DNA of 9,270 bases from an uncultured Ruminococcus sp. (GCA_946414115.1 CAMKNF010000073.1:1-9270); one strand, 5' to 3'; counted from the first letter of the stretch, positions 1 through 6,510 are shown. The notes: generated from the sequence alone by a model not told the origin. Program-made: numbers and translations.

Positions 1-1395
1 GCGTACAAACTTTCTTTGCTGATAGCAGAAACGCCCGACTATATTCCCGTCGAAACGCCTGAAACAACTGAAAAGCACTGCAAAGAGAATTATCCATTGT
101 GGACTTACGGCGACGGAGATTCACGCAGGATAAATGAACAGCTTTATATTACCGAATTTATAAAATCCCACAACGTGAAGTGCATAAACAACAAGCTCTA
201 TTCTGTAGACGGAGCTGTTGATGACGGCAAGGCAAGACAAATTATAATCAGTGAGATTTTGCCGTACGTGAAAACCAATCACGGCGATAAGGCTGAAAAA
301 CTGTTAAAGGGCATAAAAGCACTTTGCTACACCGAGCCGCCAAAGCCGAGCCCTGATAAAATTCATTTCAGAAACGGCACGTTGTCAAAGGACGAAAACG
401 GCTTATTTACGGTGTGGAGCGACAAAAAAGAATTCTGCATAAACCGCATTGACAGTAATTATAATCCCTCTGCACCTGTTCCGAAGCTGTTTTATAACTA
501 TTTGCAGGAAGTCTATTATCCCGACGATATAAAAACTTTACAACAGTACTGCGGCTATTGCCTGATACCTACAACAGCCTTGCAAAAGGCTTTAATTGTC
601 ATAGGTGACGGCGGCGAGGGTAAAAGCGTAATCGGAAGCATTTTACACGGCATTTTCGGAAATTCAAATATTTACCGTGCAAAGATTAAAAAGCTGAACA
701 GCGAGTTCGGACAATGCGACCTTTTCGGAAAACTGTTGATGATAGACGACGATTTGTCAGAAAACGCCCTGACAGATACAAGTATTTTCAAAGAGCTTGT
801 AACTGCAAAGCGTGAAATCACCGTCAATAAAAAGTATGTACAAGGCTTTACTTTTACTCCGTACGCCCGATTTATAATTTTCGGGAACTTCACATTGCAG
901 GCGTTGTATGATATTTCAAACGGATTTGCACGCCGTCAGCTTGTTTTGCAGGCAAAGCCGAAGAACGAGAACAGAGTTGACAATCCTTTTCTTGATGAAG
1001 AAATTGTAAAAAACGAAGCCGAGGGCGTTATAAATTGGCTTGTTCAGGGACTTAACGAGCTTATAAAAAATAATTTCAAGCTCTATGTCAGCGAGCGTAC
1101 AAACGAGGTAAGCGAACAGCTGAAAAGAGAAAGCGACAGCGTTCTTCTGTTTTTAGATGAATGTTCAGACATTCTGATAAAGCCTGATTTAATGATACAT
1201 TCTGATGATTTGTACAAATGTTACGAAGAATTCTGCGAAGAGAATGTTCTCTTAACGTTGAAGTCGAAAACATTTGTCGGTGCACTAAAGAGCAAGGGAA
1301 AGCGAAGAGGTATAACCTACGATACCAACATAAATATCAGAGGAAAACGCAAACGAGGTTTTAAAGGAATTGGATACGGCGTAGAAATAAGTTGA
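1..1395 (+). CDS. P4/D5-family phage or plasmid primase-helicase, C-terminal part (5' end outside window)
   Basis: Helicase part of a P4-alpha/D5-type replication protein, which unwinds DNA at the origin of a phage, satellite or plasmid. The frame is open from the first base; the first usable start is a TTG at 16 with no clear ribosome site, so the true N-terminus and any primase domain probably lie upstream. Counting from that TTG: a D5_N-like region around 110-190, Walker A GDGGEGKS at 197-204, Walker B LLMIDDD at 240-246, sensor-1-like FIIFGN at 286-291, arginine-finger-like GFARRQ at 303-308, and a C-terminal region (about 375-459) ending in a lysine/arginine-rich stretch, probably winged-helix and DNA-binding. 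This is the SF3 AAA+ pattern. The stop is followed immediately by the first iteron of a putative origin, the usual layout for a rep gene and its own ori. The family call is firm; the kind of element is inferred. Confidence 0.9.
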   Translation, partial: AYKLSLLIAETPDYIPVETPETTEKHCKENYPLWTYGDGDSRRINEQLYITEFIKSHNVKCINNKLYSVDGAVDDGKARQIIISEILPYVKTNHGDKAEKLLKGIKALCYTEPPKPSPDKIHFRNGTLSKDENGLFTVWSDKKEFCINRIDSNYNPSAPVPKLFYNYLQEVYYPDDIKTLQQYCGYCLIPTTALQKALIVIGDGGEGKSVIGSILHGIFGNSNIYRAKIKKLNSEFGQCDLFGKLLMIDDDLSENALTDTSIFKELVTAKREITVNKKYVQGFTFTPYARFIIFGNFTLQALYDISNGFARRQLVLQAKPKNENRVDNPFLDEEIVKNEAEGVINWLVQGLNELIKNNFKLYVSERTNEVSEQLKRESDSVLLFLDECSDILIKPDLMIHSDDLYKCYEEFCEENVLLTLKSKTFVGALKSKGKRRGITYDTNINIRGKRKRGFKGIGYGVEIS

Positions 1396-1498
1396 TTTAC
1401 ACGCTTCAAAGGCTGTTTACACGGTTTATACACGCTTTTAAAAACGCTGAAAAGTCAGTATTTATCTATGTTTACACGCATTTACACGCATTACACGC
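1396..1498 (+). repeat. Left iteron array (6 copies, TTTACACGC)
   Basis: Six copies in the same orientation at 1396, 1416, 1427, 1471, 1481 and 1490. The three nearest the AT-rich core are spaced 9-10 bp apart, close to one helical turn, which would place bound subunits on one DNA face. The three outer copies are spaced 20 and 11 bp. The first begins at the base after the primase-helicase stop codon. Confidence 0.9.
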
Positions 1499-1500
1499 TT

Positions 1501-1594
1501 AATTTCCCTTATATATAAAAAATACTTTTTGCTTTATTTGCAATATAAAATAGCAAGTGATATTAAGTACATATTATAAAAAGGACTTTTCAAT
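1501..1594. other. AT-rich core, likely DNA unwinding element
   Basis: About 81% A+T by hand count, including runs such as ATATATAAAA and ATATTATAAAA. It sits exactly between the two convergent iteron arrays. Location and composition suggest the melting site of the origin. No start codon with a usable frame was seen here. Confidence 0.7.
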
Positions 1595-1686
1595 GCGTGT
1601 AAACCGTGTAAAACGTGTTTCCGCATAAGCAAGCCGTTTTTCGGCATTTATGAAGCGTGTACAAAGCGTGTAACGAAGCGTGTAAA
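1595..1686 (-). repeat. Right iteron array (6 copies, inverted)
   Basis: Six copies of the same motif on the opposite strand (GCGTGTAAA on plus) at 1595, 1604, 1613 (degenerate), 1655, 1666 and 1678. The inner trio is spaced 9 bp and the outer trio 11-12 bp. The gap at 1622-1654 between trios contains a small GCCG-TTTTT-CGGC stem at 1633-1645. Confidence 0.88.
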
Positions 1687-1818
1687 CGCATATTTATTAT
1701 AACCGCATAACCTATCAATCACCGCCCGATAGACATAAAAGAATTATCCTTCCGCTTAATCGCAGAGGGATAAATTCATAGATTCGGTTATTCAAATGCA
1801 GAACAGAATTGTTGATAA

Positions 1819-1908
1819 ATGGGGACTTTCAGTTTTTCGTTATATGGTGTAAAGCCTTCGAGTGTTTATTTTGAGAACGGTCGTCCGATTATTGTATATC
1901 AATCATGA
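1819..1908 (+). CDS. Possible micro-ORF, 29 aa, function unknown
   Basis: ATG at 1819 opens a 29-codon frame whose product starts MGTFSFSLYGVKPSS and ends with RPIIVYQS, a composition that reads like real protein rather than random translation. Two stop codons (TGA, TAA) lie directly before the ATG in the same frame. No good Shine-Dalgarno precedes it, and no homologue is recognised. It could be a genuine small protein of the element, the remnant of a longer gene, or chance. Confidence 0.25.
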   Translation: MGTFSFSLYGVKPSSVYFENGRPIIVYQS

Positions 1909-1971
1909 CAGCGCAAGGTTAACCTAAAAGCATTAAAAACAGCAATAATAATCTGTTACGAAATTGAGAAG

Positions 1972-2103
1972 GTATGTCATACGAATCGGACAAAAGTATG
2001 TCATACGAACTGCACCTCGTGCTTACTATAGGTGGTATGACATTATAAAATGCGAGGTTTTGGCTTAAACAGTGGCTTTTTGGCAAAAATAAAATGTCAT
2101 ACG
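1972..2103. repeat. Second repeat family, ATGTCATACG core (4 copies)
   Basis: GTATGTCATACGAA occurs exactly twice, at 1972-1985 and 1996-2009 (24 bp period). ATGTCATACG recurs at 2094-2103, and the inverted form GTATGACAT lies at 2035-2043. The unit GTATG-T-CATAC is itself a near-perfect palindrome around one central base, as expected for a dimer-binding operator. It is distinct from the iteron motif upstream. It may be a regulator or secondary initiator binding array; no binder can be named. Confidence 0.6.
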
Positions 2104-2137
2104 TTTAAAGTGGGGGCGTGGTAGACTATGCTGTTCA

Positions 2138-2187
2138 TTACTACTATTTAGAGCGGTGAAAAACACTTGTGTTCAGCAGAGTAGTAA
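2138..2187. other. Inverted repeat / possible structured RNA or transfer-origin hairpin
   Basis: A perfect 8-bp inverted repeat, TTACTACT (2138-2145) and AGTAGTAA (2180-2187), encloses a smaller hairpin AACA-CTTG-TGTT (2163-2173 region). The outer loop is 34 nt. No T-run follows, so it is not a standard terminator. No relaxase gene is in the window to support an oriT reading. Confidence 0.35.
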
Positions 2188-2275
2188 CCGACTGCACAGA
2201 CATCGGGACAGGCTTAACGGAATCAGGCGGCTCGTAAAATTAAGAGATAATGCAGAAAAAATAACGAATAAATAA
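2156..2275 (+). CDS. Possible micro-ORF, 39 aa, basic, function unknown
   Basis: GTG at 2156 opens a 39-codon frame rich in Arg and Lys; its middle reads RLHRHRDRLNGIRRLVK. No convincing ribosome site precedes the GTG, and the frame extends further upstream without a better start. The coding-like composition may mean a decayed gene end. It overlaps both inverted repeats in this stretch, which argues against it. Low confidence. Confidence 0.18.
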   Translation: MKNTCVQQSSNRLHRHRDRLNGIRRLVKLRDNAEKITNK

Positions 2276-2286
2276 AGTAGAGCCGC
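2227..2286. other. Inverted repeat GCGGCTC / GAGCCGC
   Basis: Seven-bp perfect arms at 2227-2233 and 2280-2286, separated by 46 nt of A-rich sequence. The GC-rich arms stand out in AT-rich surroundings. It could be a hairpin base, a protein-binding pair or chance. Confidence 0.3.
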
Positions 2287-2378
2287 AAAAGAAAAATCGG
2301 TCTTTAAAATCTAATTGCATATTTCTACAATCCCCACAACCTTATTTGCATTTCATATTTTATAATTATCTTTTTTAA

Positions 2379-2429
2379 AATAGTATTGCTATTATTCCAC
2401 TTCCGGAATATAATAAAAACAGTACTATT
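2379..2429. promoter_or_regulatory. Candidate operator repeats around the R-M promoter
   Basis: Two nested inverted repeats overlap the promoter. The outer AATAGTA (2379-2385) and TACTATT (2423-2429) flank it; the inner TATTCC (2393-2398) and GGAATA (2405-2410) sit between and over the -35 and -10. A protein bound here would block RNA polymerase. The helix-turn-helix at the N-terminus of the first gene product is an obvious candidate binder, but this is inference. Confidence 0.35.
2386..2414 (+). promoter_or_regulatory. Promoter of the restriction-modification operon
   Basis: The -35 TTGCTA (2386-2391), a 17-bp spacer and a perfect -10 TATAAT (2409-2414) lie upstream of the HTH-Dam start at 2442. 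The predicted transcript start near 2421 gives a leader of about 20 nt with GAGGTG as ribosome site. Confidence 0.75.
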
Positions 2430-2441
2430 CGAGGTGATTGA

Positions 2442-3506
2442 ATGCTTGCTTATATGACTGCCGGTGAAGCCGCAGAAAAATGGAGTATATCCCATAGGAG
2501 AGTTATAACCTTGTGTCAGGAAAACAGAATTCCCGATGTAGCTATGCTCGGAAATATGTGGATAATACCAAAGGACGCCGAAAAGCCTGTTGACGGAAGA
2601 ACAATAAGATACGACAAGAAAAATCCTGCAAAGCCTTTTGTGAAATGGGCAGGCGGAAAAGGACAACTGTTGCCTACAATCAGAAAATTCTATCCTGCCG
2701 GAATGGGAACAACGATACGCAAATATTGTGAGCCTATGGTCGGAGCAGGAGCTGTGCTGTTCGATATTCTCAACACATATGAAATGGACGAGGTCTATAT
2801 ATGCGATACGAATGCCGAGCTGATGAACGCTTACAAAGTAGTTAAAGAGAGCGTAAATCAGTTAATAGAATTGCTGATGAAGTATGAAAACGAGCACCTT
2901 AAAAGAGATGATGAGGGCAGAAAAGAATACTACTATCAGCAAAGAGAGCAGTTCAACGCAGAAATTCAGAAAGCGGATGAAAGTAATTCGTTGTTGAGGG
3001 CGGCATTGTTTATCTACCTGAATAAAACCTGTTTCAACGGCTTATATAGAGTTAACAGAAAAGGCTTGTATAATGTGCCGATGGGAGCTTATAAAAATCC
3101 TAAAATCTGCGATATTGATAACCTCAAAAAAACATCAGAGCTGTTGCAATGCGTTACTATCCTGACAGGCGATTACACCTGCATTGAAAAAGTAGCTGAT
3201 GAAAACACTTTGGTATATTTCGATCCGCCATACAGACCGCTGACAAAGACGTCAGAATTTACCTCATACAACGCCGATGACTTTAACGATGAAGATCAGA
3301 TTAAATTAGCGGAATTTATAAAATCACTTAAAACAGCGAAGGTAATGGCAAGTAATTCAGATCCGAAGAATGTAGATGAAAACGATGAATTCTTTGATGA
3401 CCTGTATGCCGGACTTAACATAAATCGAGTGTCGGCAAATAGAGCTATTAACAGCAAAGGAAAAGGCAGAGGGAAAATAAAAGAGCTTTTGATTACAAAT
3501 TATTGA
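2442..3506 (+). CDS. dam: HTH-fused DNA adenine methylase (Dam/DpnM-like, alpha class)
   Basis: Transfers methyl from AdoMet to N6 of adenine, expected at GATC, protecting DNA from the endonuclease encoded next. Residues 1-55 form an excisionase/HTH_17-like DNA-binding module (YMTAGEAAEKWSISHRRVITLC, which ends in WIIPKDAEKP). The methylase follows: motif X KPFVKWAGGKG at 64-74, motif I PMVGAGAVLF at 98-107, the Dam/DpnM signature LNKTCFNGLYRVNRKG at 193-208, and catalytic motif IV DPPY at 261-264. Order X-I-target region-IV is the alpha class. At 354 aa it is longer than a typical 270-285 aa Dam because of the HTH. The ATG follows GAGGTG. The endonuclease ATG lies 10 nt past the stop. GATC specificity rests on family and on the DpnII-type neighbour. 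The HTH may autoregulate the operon. Confidence 0.93.
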   Translation: MLAYMTAGEAAEKWSISHRRVITLCQENRIPDVAMLGNMWIIPKDAEKPVDGRTIRYDKKNPAKPFVKWAGGKGQLLPTIRKFYPAGMGTTIRKYCEPMVGAGAVLFDILNTYEMDEVYICDTNAELMNAYKVVKESVNQLIELLMKYENEHLKRDDEGRKEYYYQQREQFNAEIQKADESNSLLRAALFIYLNKTCFNGLYRVNRKGLYNVPMGAYKNPKICDIDNLKKTSELLQCVTILTGDYTCIEKVADENTLVYFDPPYRPLTKTSEFTSYNADDFNDEDQIKLAEFIKSLKTAKVMASNSDPKNVDENDEFFDDLYAGLNINRVSANRAINSKGKGRGKIKELLITNY

Positions 3507-3516
3507 GGGGAAAATT

Positions 3517-4371
3517 ATGAGAGATTTTAATGAATGGATTTCAAATTTTAAGGATAGTATAGCAACGTGGAAATACTACACCGATTTTGAAAAGGTTTAT
3601 AGAAATACGGATAAAATCAAGGACGAACTTAATATTTTGAACGGACTTATCGGTGCGGATGATATTGAAAGCGAATTCAGGAGAATTGTTAATAAGTTCC
3701 CTGCTGTGTTGAATGTCATTCCTATCCTTATTGCAAAGCGTGAAAATGAAATAAAAATTACAGACGTCGATCGGAATTACATATTTAATTTTAAAAATCC
3801 AAATTATTCAATTGATGATTATGTCAAGTTTATGGATAAAACAGGATTGTTTGATTTGTTACAGAATCATATGATTCATTCTTTAGTTGATTATGTTATG
3901 GGCGTAGAAACAGGAATGGATACCAATGGCAGAAAGAATAGAACCGGAGATGCAATGGAAGATTTGGTTGAAGGTTTTATTAGAAAAGCCGGTTATGTCA
4001 GGAATAAAACATATTTTAAAGAGATGTATATTCATCAGATTACAGATAAATGGGGGATTGATTTATCTGCAATTTCCAATAACGGTAAAGCGGAAAAACG
4101 CTTTGACTTTGTCATTAAAACACAAAAAATGATATACGGTATTGAAACTAATTTCTATACAGGCGGCGGAAGTAAATTAAACGAAACTGCAAGAAGCTAT
4201 AAAACTCTTGCTTTGGAAACCGATACAATAGACGGATTTACTTTTGTTTGGTTTACAGACGGTCAGGGTTGGTATTCAGCTAAACATAATCTTGAAGAAA
4301 CTTTCGATGTTATGGAAAATATCTATAACATAAACGATATGGAAAACGGTGTTATTGACAGTCTTGAGTGA
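3517..4371 (+). CDS. DpnII/MboI-family type II restriction endonuclease (GATC)
   Basis: Cleaves unmethylated GATC in invading DNA. The 284 aa match the DpnII family in length (R.DpnII is about 288 aa) and in its most recognisable stretch: GMDTNGRKNRTGDAMEDLVE (133-152), then FKEMY (167-171), KWGIDLSAISN (178-188), KRFDF (194-198), IETNFY (209-214) and GGSKLNETARSYK (217-229), ending with WFTDGQGW and HNLEETFDV. Acidic residues D197 and E210 are plausible metal ligands, though the active site is not proven here. The ribosome site GAGGGG overlaps the stop of the methylase gene, so the two are likely translationally coupled, with methylase first. The gene is intact with no frameshift. In the S. 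pneumoniae DpnII system this endonuclease follows two methylases; here it lies between them. Confidence 0.95.
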   Translation: MRDFNEWISNFKDSIATWKYYTDFEKVYRNTDKIKDELNILNGLIGADDIESEFRRIVNKFPAVLNVIPILIAKRENEIKITDVDRNYIFNFKNPNYSIDDYVKFMDKTGLFDLLQNHMIHSLVDYVMGVETGMDTNGRKNRTGDAMEDLVEGFIRKAGYVRNKTYFKEMYIHQITDKWGIDLSAISNNGKAEKRFDFVIKTQKMIYGIETNFYTGGGSKLNETARSYKTLALETDTIDGFTFVWFTDGQGWYSAKHNLEETFDVMENIYNINDMENGVIDSLE

Positions 4372-4388
4372 TAATTTTGAGGTTTTAA

Positions 4389-5135
4389 ATGAAGAAAAAG
4401 ATTACTAAATGGGAACCCGAAGATTTTGAATTGGAAATGACTACGCATTGGTCGTTTCCGAAGCGTGGAGATTGGGCGACTCACGATGCAAAGTGGAGAG
4501 GTAACTGGTCGCCGTACATTCCCCGAAATATTCTTCTCCGCTATTCAAAAGAGGGAGATTTAGTGCTTGACCAGTTTGCAGGAGGCGGAACAACGCTTGT
4601 TGAAGCCAAGCTGCTGAAACGGGATATAATCGGAGTTGATATTAACGATGTTGCTTTAGAGCGATGCAGAGAAAAGATTGATTTTGATTACGAACCTGCA
4701 AAAGGAAAAGTGTATATTAAAAAAGGCGATGCACGAAATCTTGAGTTTATCCCTGATGAAAGCATTGACTTAATATGCACTCACCCGCCCTATGCCGATA
4801 TTATCAAATACAGCGACGGTATAGACGGAGATTTGTCCCAGCTTAAAGTCAAGGATTTCCTTGAAGAAATGAAAAAGGTTGCAGCCGAAAGCTATCGGGT
4901 ACTTAAAAAGGATAAGTTTTGTGCAGTGCTTATGGGAGATACCCGTCAGAAAGGGCATATGATTCCTATGTCTTTTGAGGCAATGAAAATCTTTCAGGAC
5001 GCAGGCTTTAAGCTCAAGGAAATCATAATCAAAGAACAGCATAATTGCAGGGCAACTGGTTATTGGAAAACAAACAGCGTGAAGTATAACTTTTTGCTCA
5101 TCGCACACGAGTATTTGTTTGTGTTTCATAAGTAA
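4389..5135 (+). CDS. Second DNA methyltransferase of the R-M operon (motif order X-I-IV)
   Basis: Small (248 aa) AdoMet-dependent DNA methylase of the N6-adenine/N4-cytosine group. Visible motifs: X-like RGNWSPYIPRNIL (37-49), motif I DQFAGGGTT (61-69), motif II-like GVDIN (82-86), motif III-like GDARN (113-117) and motif IV HPPY (132-135). The N-terminal WSFPKRGDWATHDAKWRG is typical of a Firmicute DNA methylase family. Motif I precedes IV with only about 65 residues between, so this is not the beta layout of DpnA, the second methylase of the classic DpnII system, in which the DPPY motif comes first. HPPY instead of DPPY leaves target base (A or C) and specificity open. The ATG has GAGG six bases upstream and lies 17 nt after the endonuclease stop. 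A terminator follows. It may protect single-stranded or hemimethylated sites, or have its own specificity. Confidence 0.88.
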   Translation: MKKKITKWEPEDFELEMTTHWSFPKRGDWATHDAKWRGNWSPYIPRNILLRYSKEGDLVLDQFAGGGTTLVEAKLLKRDIIGVDINDVALERCREKIDFDYEPAKGKVYIKKGDARNLEFIPDESIDLICTHPPYADIIKYSDGIDGDLSQLKVKDFLEEMKKVAAESYRVLKKDKFCAVLMGDTRQKGHMIPMSFEAMKIFQDAGFKLKEIIIKEQHNCRATGYWKTNSVKYNFLLIAHEYLFVFHK

Positions 5136-5153
5136 CATTAATTCCCGAATAAT

Positions 5154-5193
5154 AAAAAGGCTTTGGAAAATTGATTTTTTTCAAAGCCTTTTT
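5154..5193. terminator. Rho-independent terminator, probably bidirectional
   Basis: Perfect 12-bp arms AAAAAGGCTTTG (5154-5165) and CAAAGCCTTTTT (5182-5193) around a 16-nt loop, 18 bp after the last stop of the R-M operon. U-runs would form in both directions (the arms end in five T on either strand). It can therefore also stop transcripts from the convergent minus-strand unit. It also ends the plus-strand operon before the convergent genes. Confidence 0.88.
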
Positions 5194-5349
5194 ATGGGTT
5201 TGTTTGATATTATTGGTGATACAGTGGTGGTAATTATAGTTTATGATACTGAAATTAAGCACCTAAAATCATACCGTGATTCATATATAAATTTAAATTA
5301 AAAATAAAATGTGGTTATAGAATGAATAAAAAACATATGTGTATGCTTT
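5194..5349. other. Intergenic spacer between terminator and convergent gene end
   Basis: AT-rich, about 156 bp. No gene, promoter or second terminator was recognised. Open frames across it also run through the terminator hairpin and are not credible. Confidence 0.6.
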
Positions 5350-6510
5350 TCATGTAGTTGATTTATTTGCCCTTATTTGCAAATTATTGAATTCAATAAT
5401 TTTATTGGGAGCAAGTGTTCCCGATGGCAAATCAAAAAGATATTCAATTTCTTCAGGGTTGATACATAGTCCATACATCTCAGAAAGCTCATCCATAAAT
5501 TCACGAGGGGAGAAAACTCCTTCCTGAAGTAGCATCATAATAGATGTTTTTAATAAAGATGGGCTTGCTGTCATAAGAATATCATCAAGTGGTTCTTCTT
5601 TTCGTTGACCCCTTCGTTGCATTATTCTTATAAGTGTTTGATATTCTTCCTTTGATATGATTCCTAATTTTTCAGAGCGCCTAATCATCGCTGCAATTGA
5701 TACCTTCCATTTCTTTTTCAATTGCTTGTAATACGCAATCGTTTGAGGTCCTCTTTCGGCATCATTTCTAAAGGAAGATTCCGGTAATAAAAATGCAGCA
5801 GCAAATTCATTTGCCTGAATTTCTCTAGCCTTAAACTCCTCTTTAGATAAGTCCTCAATATCATCGCTCCAGTCATGCATATAGATATGACCTAACTCAT
5901 GAGCAATATCAAAGTGGATTCGTGAAGCTGAAGTTTTATTGTTTGAATATGCTATAATATAGGTAGGCGGAGTTTCAGCTGTTTCAACAAATCTGCTGAA
6001 AGCATCTACATCATTCGTACTTGTTTGAAAGGAAGTAACTAATATTCCGTGATTTTCCACAATAGATACCAGATTATCAATAGGTCTATCTCCTAAATTC
6101 CAAGCCCGGCGCACAGCCAGAGCACACTCTTCCGGAGTGCAATCATCGTATAAATTTAAAGGTTGAAACTCCGGAAACTCAATGTAATCACTTAAAAGAG
6201 AAAAAACTTGTGCAATCATCTCTATTTTAATTATTTGTTCATTACGATATTTTTTGTTTGTTGTAAGTAGAGAACGAAAATAAACGGTGCCGTTAGTGTT
6301 ACTGCCAAAATCTTGATAAAAAAACTTTTTAGGAAAATTTAAAGCGTGTGAAATATTAATAACCAGATTTTCATCAGTCGGTTGGCTTTTGGCTATCTCA
6401 TACATAGATAAGGTCTGACGTTTACATCCTACTTTTTCAGCTAATTCCGAAACAGTCATTCCTCTATATATTCTTGCTTTTTTTAAGCGTTCTCCGTTAA
6501 AATGATCCAT
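5350..6510 (-). CDS. XRE-family HTH regulator with ImmA/IrrE-type zinc peptidase domain
   Basis: 386 aa. An N-terminal lambda-repressor-type HTH (about 5-58: LKKARIYRGMTVSELAEKVG, then RQTLSMYEIAKSQP) is joined to an ImmA/IrrE (COG2856) peptidase: zinc motif HELGH at 204-208, with E235 in ANEFAAAFLLP as likely third ligand, and a C-terminal helical region to 386. Such proteins regulate mobile-element or toxin-antitoxin genes, and the peptidase may cleave a partner or repressor. Start chosen at the ATG at 6510 because AGAGGG lies six bases upstream; a TTG 15 bases further out (6525) would sit before that ribosome site. It lies 63 bp after the stop of the gene before it on the same strand, with no clear promoter between, so the two probably form an operon. 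The order and pairing suggest an antitoxin-like or regulator role, not proven. Confidence 0.9.
   Translation of the reverse strand: MDHFNGERLKKARIYRGMTVSELAEKVGCKRQTLSMYEIAKSQPTDENLVINISHALNFPKKFFYQDFGSNTNGTVYFRSLLTTNKKYRNEQIIKIEMIAQVFSLLSDYIEFPEFQPLNLYDDCTPEECALAVRRAWNLGDRPIDNLVSIVENHGILVTSFQTSTNDVDAFSRFVETAETPPTYIIAYSNNKTSASRIHFDIAHELGHIYMHDWSDDIEDLSKEEFKAREIQANEFAAAFLLPESSFRNDAERGPQTIAYYKQLKKKWKVSIAAMIRRSEKLGIISKEEYQTLIRIMQRRGQRKEEPLDDILMTASPSLLKTSIMMLLQEGVFSPREFMDELSEMYGLCINPEEIEYLFDLPSGTLAPNKIIEFNNLQIRANKSTT

Larger units (their letters stand above)
1396..1686. other. Putative replication origin: two inverted iteron arrays around an AT-rich core
   Basis: Left array, 9-mers of TTTACACGC type reading rightward: 1396-1404, 1416-1424 (last base G), 1427-1435 (TATACACGC), 1471-1479, 1481-1489 and 1490-1498 (first base A). 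Right array, the reverse complement GCGTGTAAA: 1595-1603, 1604-1612 (first base C), 1613-1621 (degenerate ACGTGTTTC), 1655-1663 (one mismatch), 1666-1674 (last base C) and 1678-1686. Each side is three iterons, a gap of 33-35 nt, then three iterons, so the whole region is mirror-symmetric. The core 1501-1594 has about 18 G/C in 94 bases. Origins of Gram-positive phage satellites (SaPI/PICI) also have iteron sets flanking an AT-rich stretch beside the rep gene, and P4 alpha binds iterons at ori and crr. Origin function is inferred; the repeats are directly visible. Confidence 0.82.
1687..2378. other. Long region without a convincing gene
   Basis: Almost 700 bp between the iteron origin and the promoter region of the restriction-modification operon. 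All frames are broken by frequent stops. It holds the ATGTCATACG repeat family (1972-2103), inverted repeats at 2138-2187 and 2227-2286, and two micro-ORFs too weak to call as genes with confidence. Possible roles are extra origin or copy-control sequence, a transfer origin, a small RNA, or decayed coding sequence. Nothing visible decides between these. Confidence 0.6.

Noticed and set aside
1633..1645. GCCG-TTTTT-CGGC as a terminator for the primase gene
   Set aside because: Only a 4-bp stem with no T-run after it, and it lies inside the iteron array.
1396..1686. CRISPR array
   Set aside because: Repeats are only 9 bp, occur in both orientations and have no constant-length spacers; they fit iterons.
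2325..2666. 113-residue minus-strand open frame over the R-M promoter
   Set aside because: Antisense to the promoter and the start of the HTH-Dam gene, with no family resemblance; a shadow of real coding sequence.
4770..5138. 122-residue minus-strand open frame
   Set aside because: Entirely antisense to the second methylase, whose motifs are clear.
5119..5301. 60-residue plus-strand open frame
   Set aside because: It runs through the terminator hairpin, overlaps the end of the methylase gene and has low-complexity AT-driven composition.
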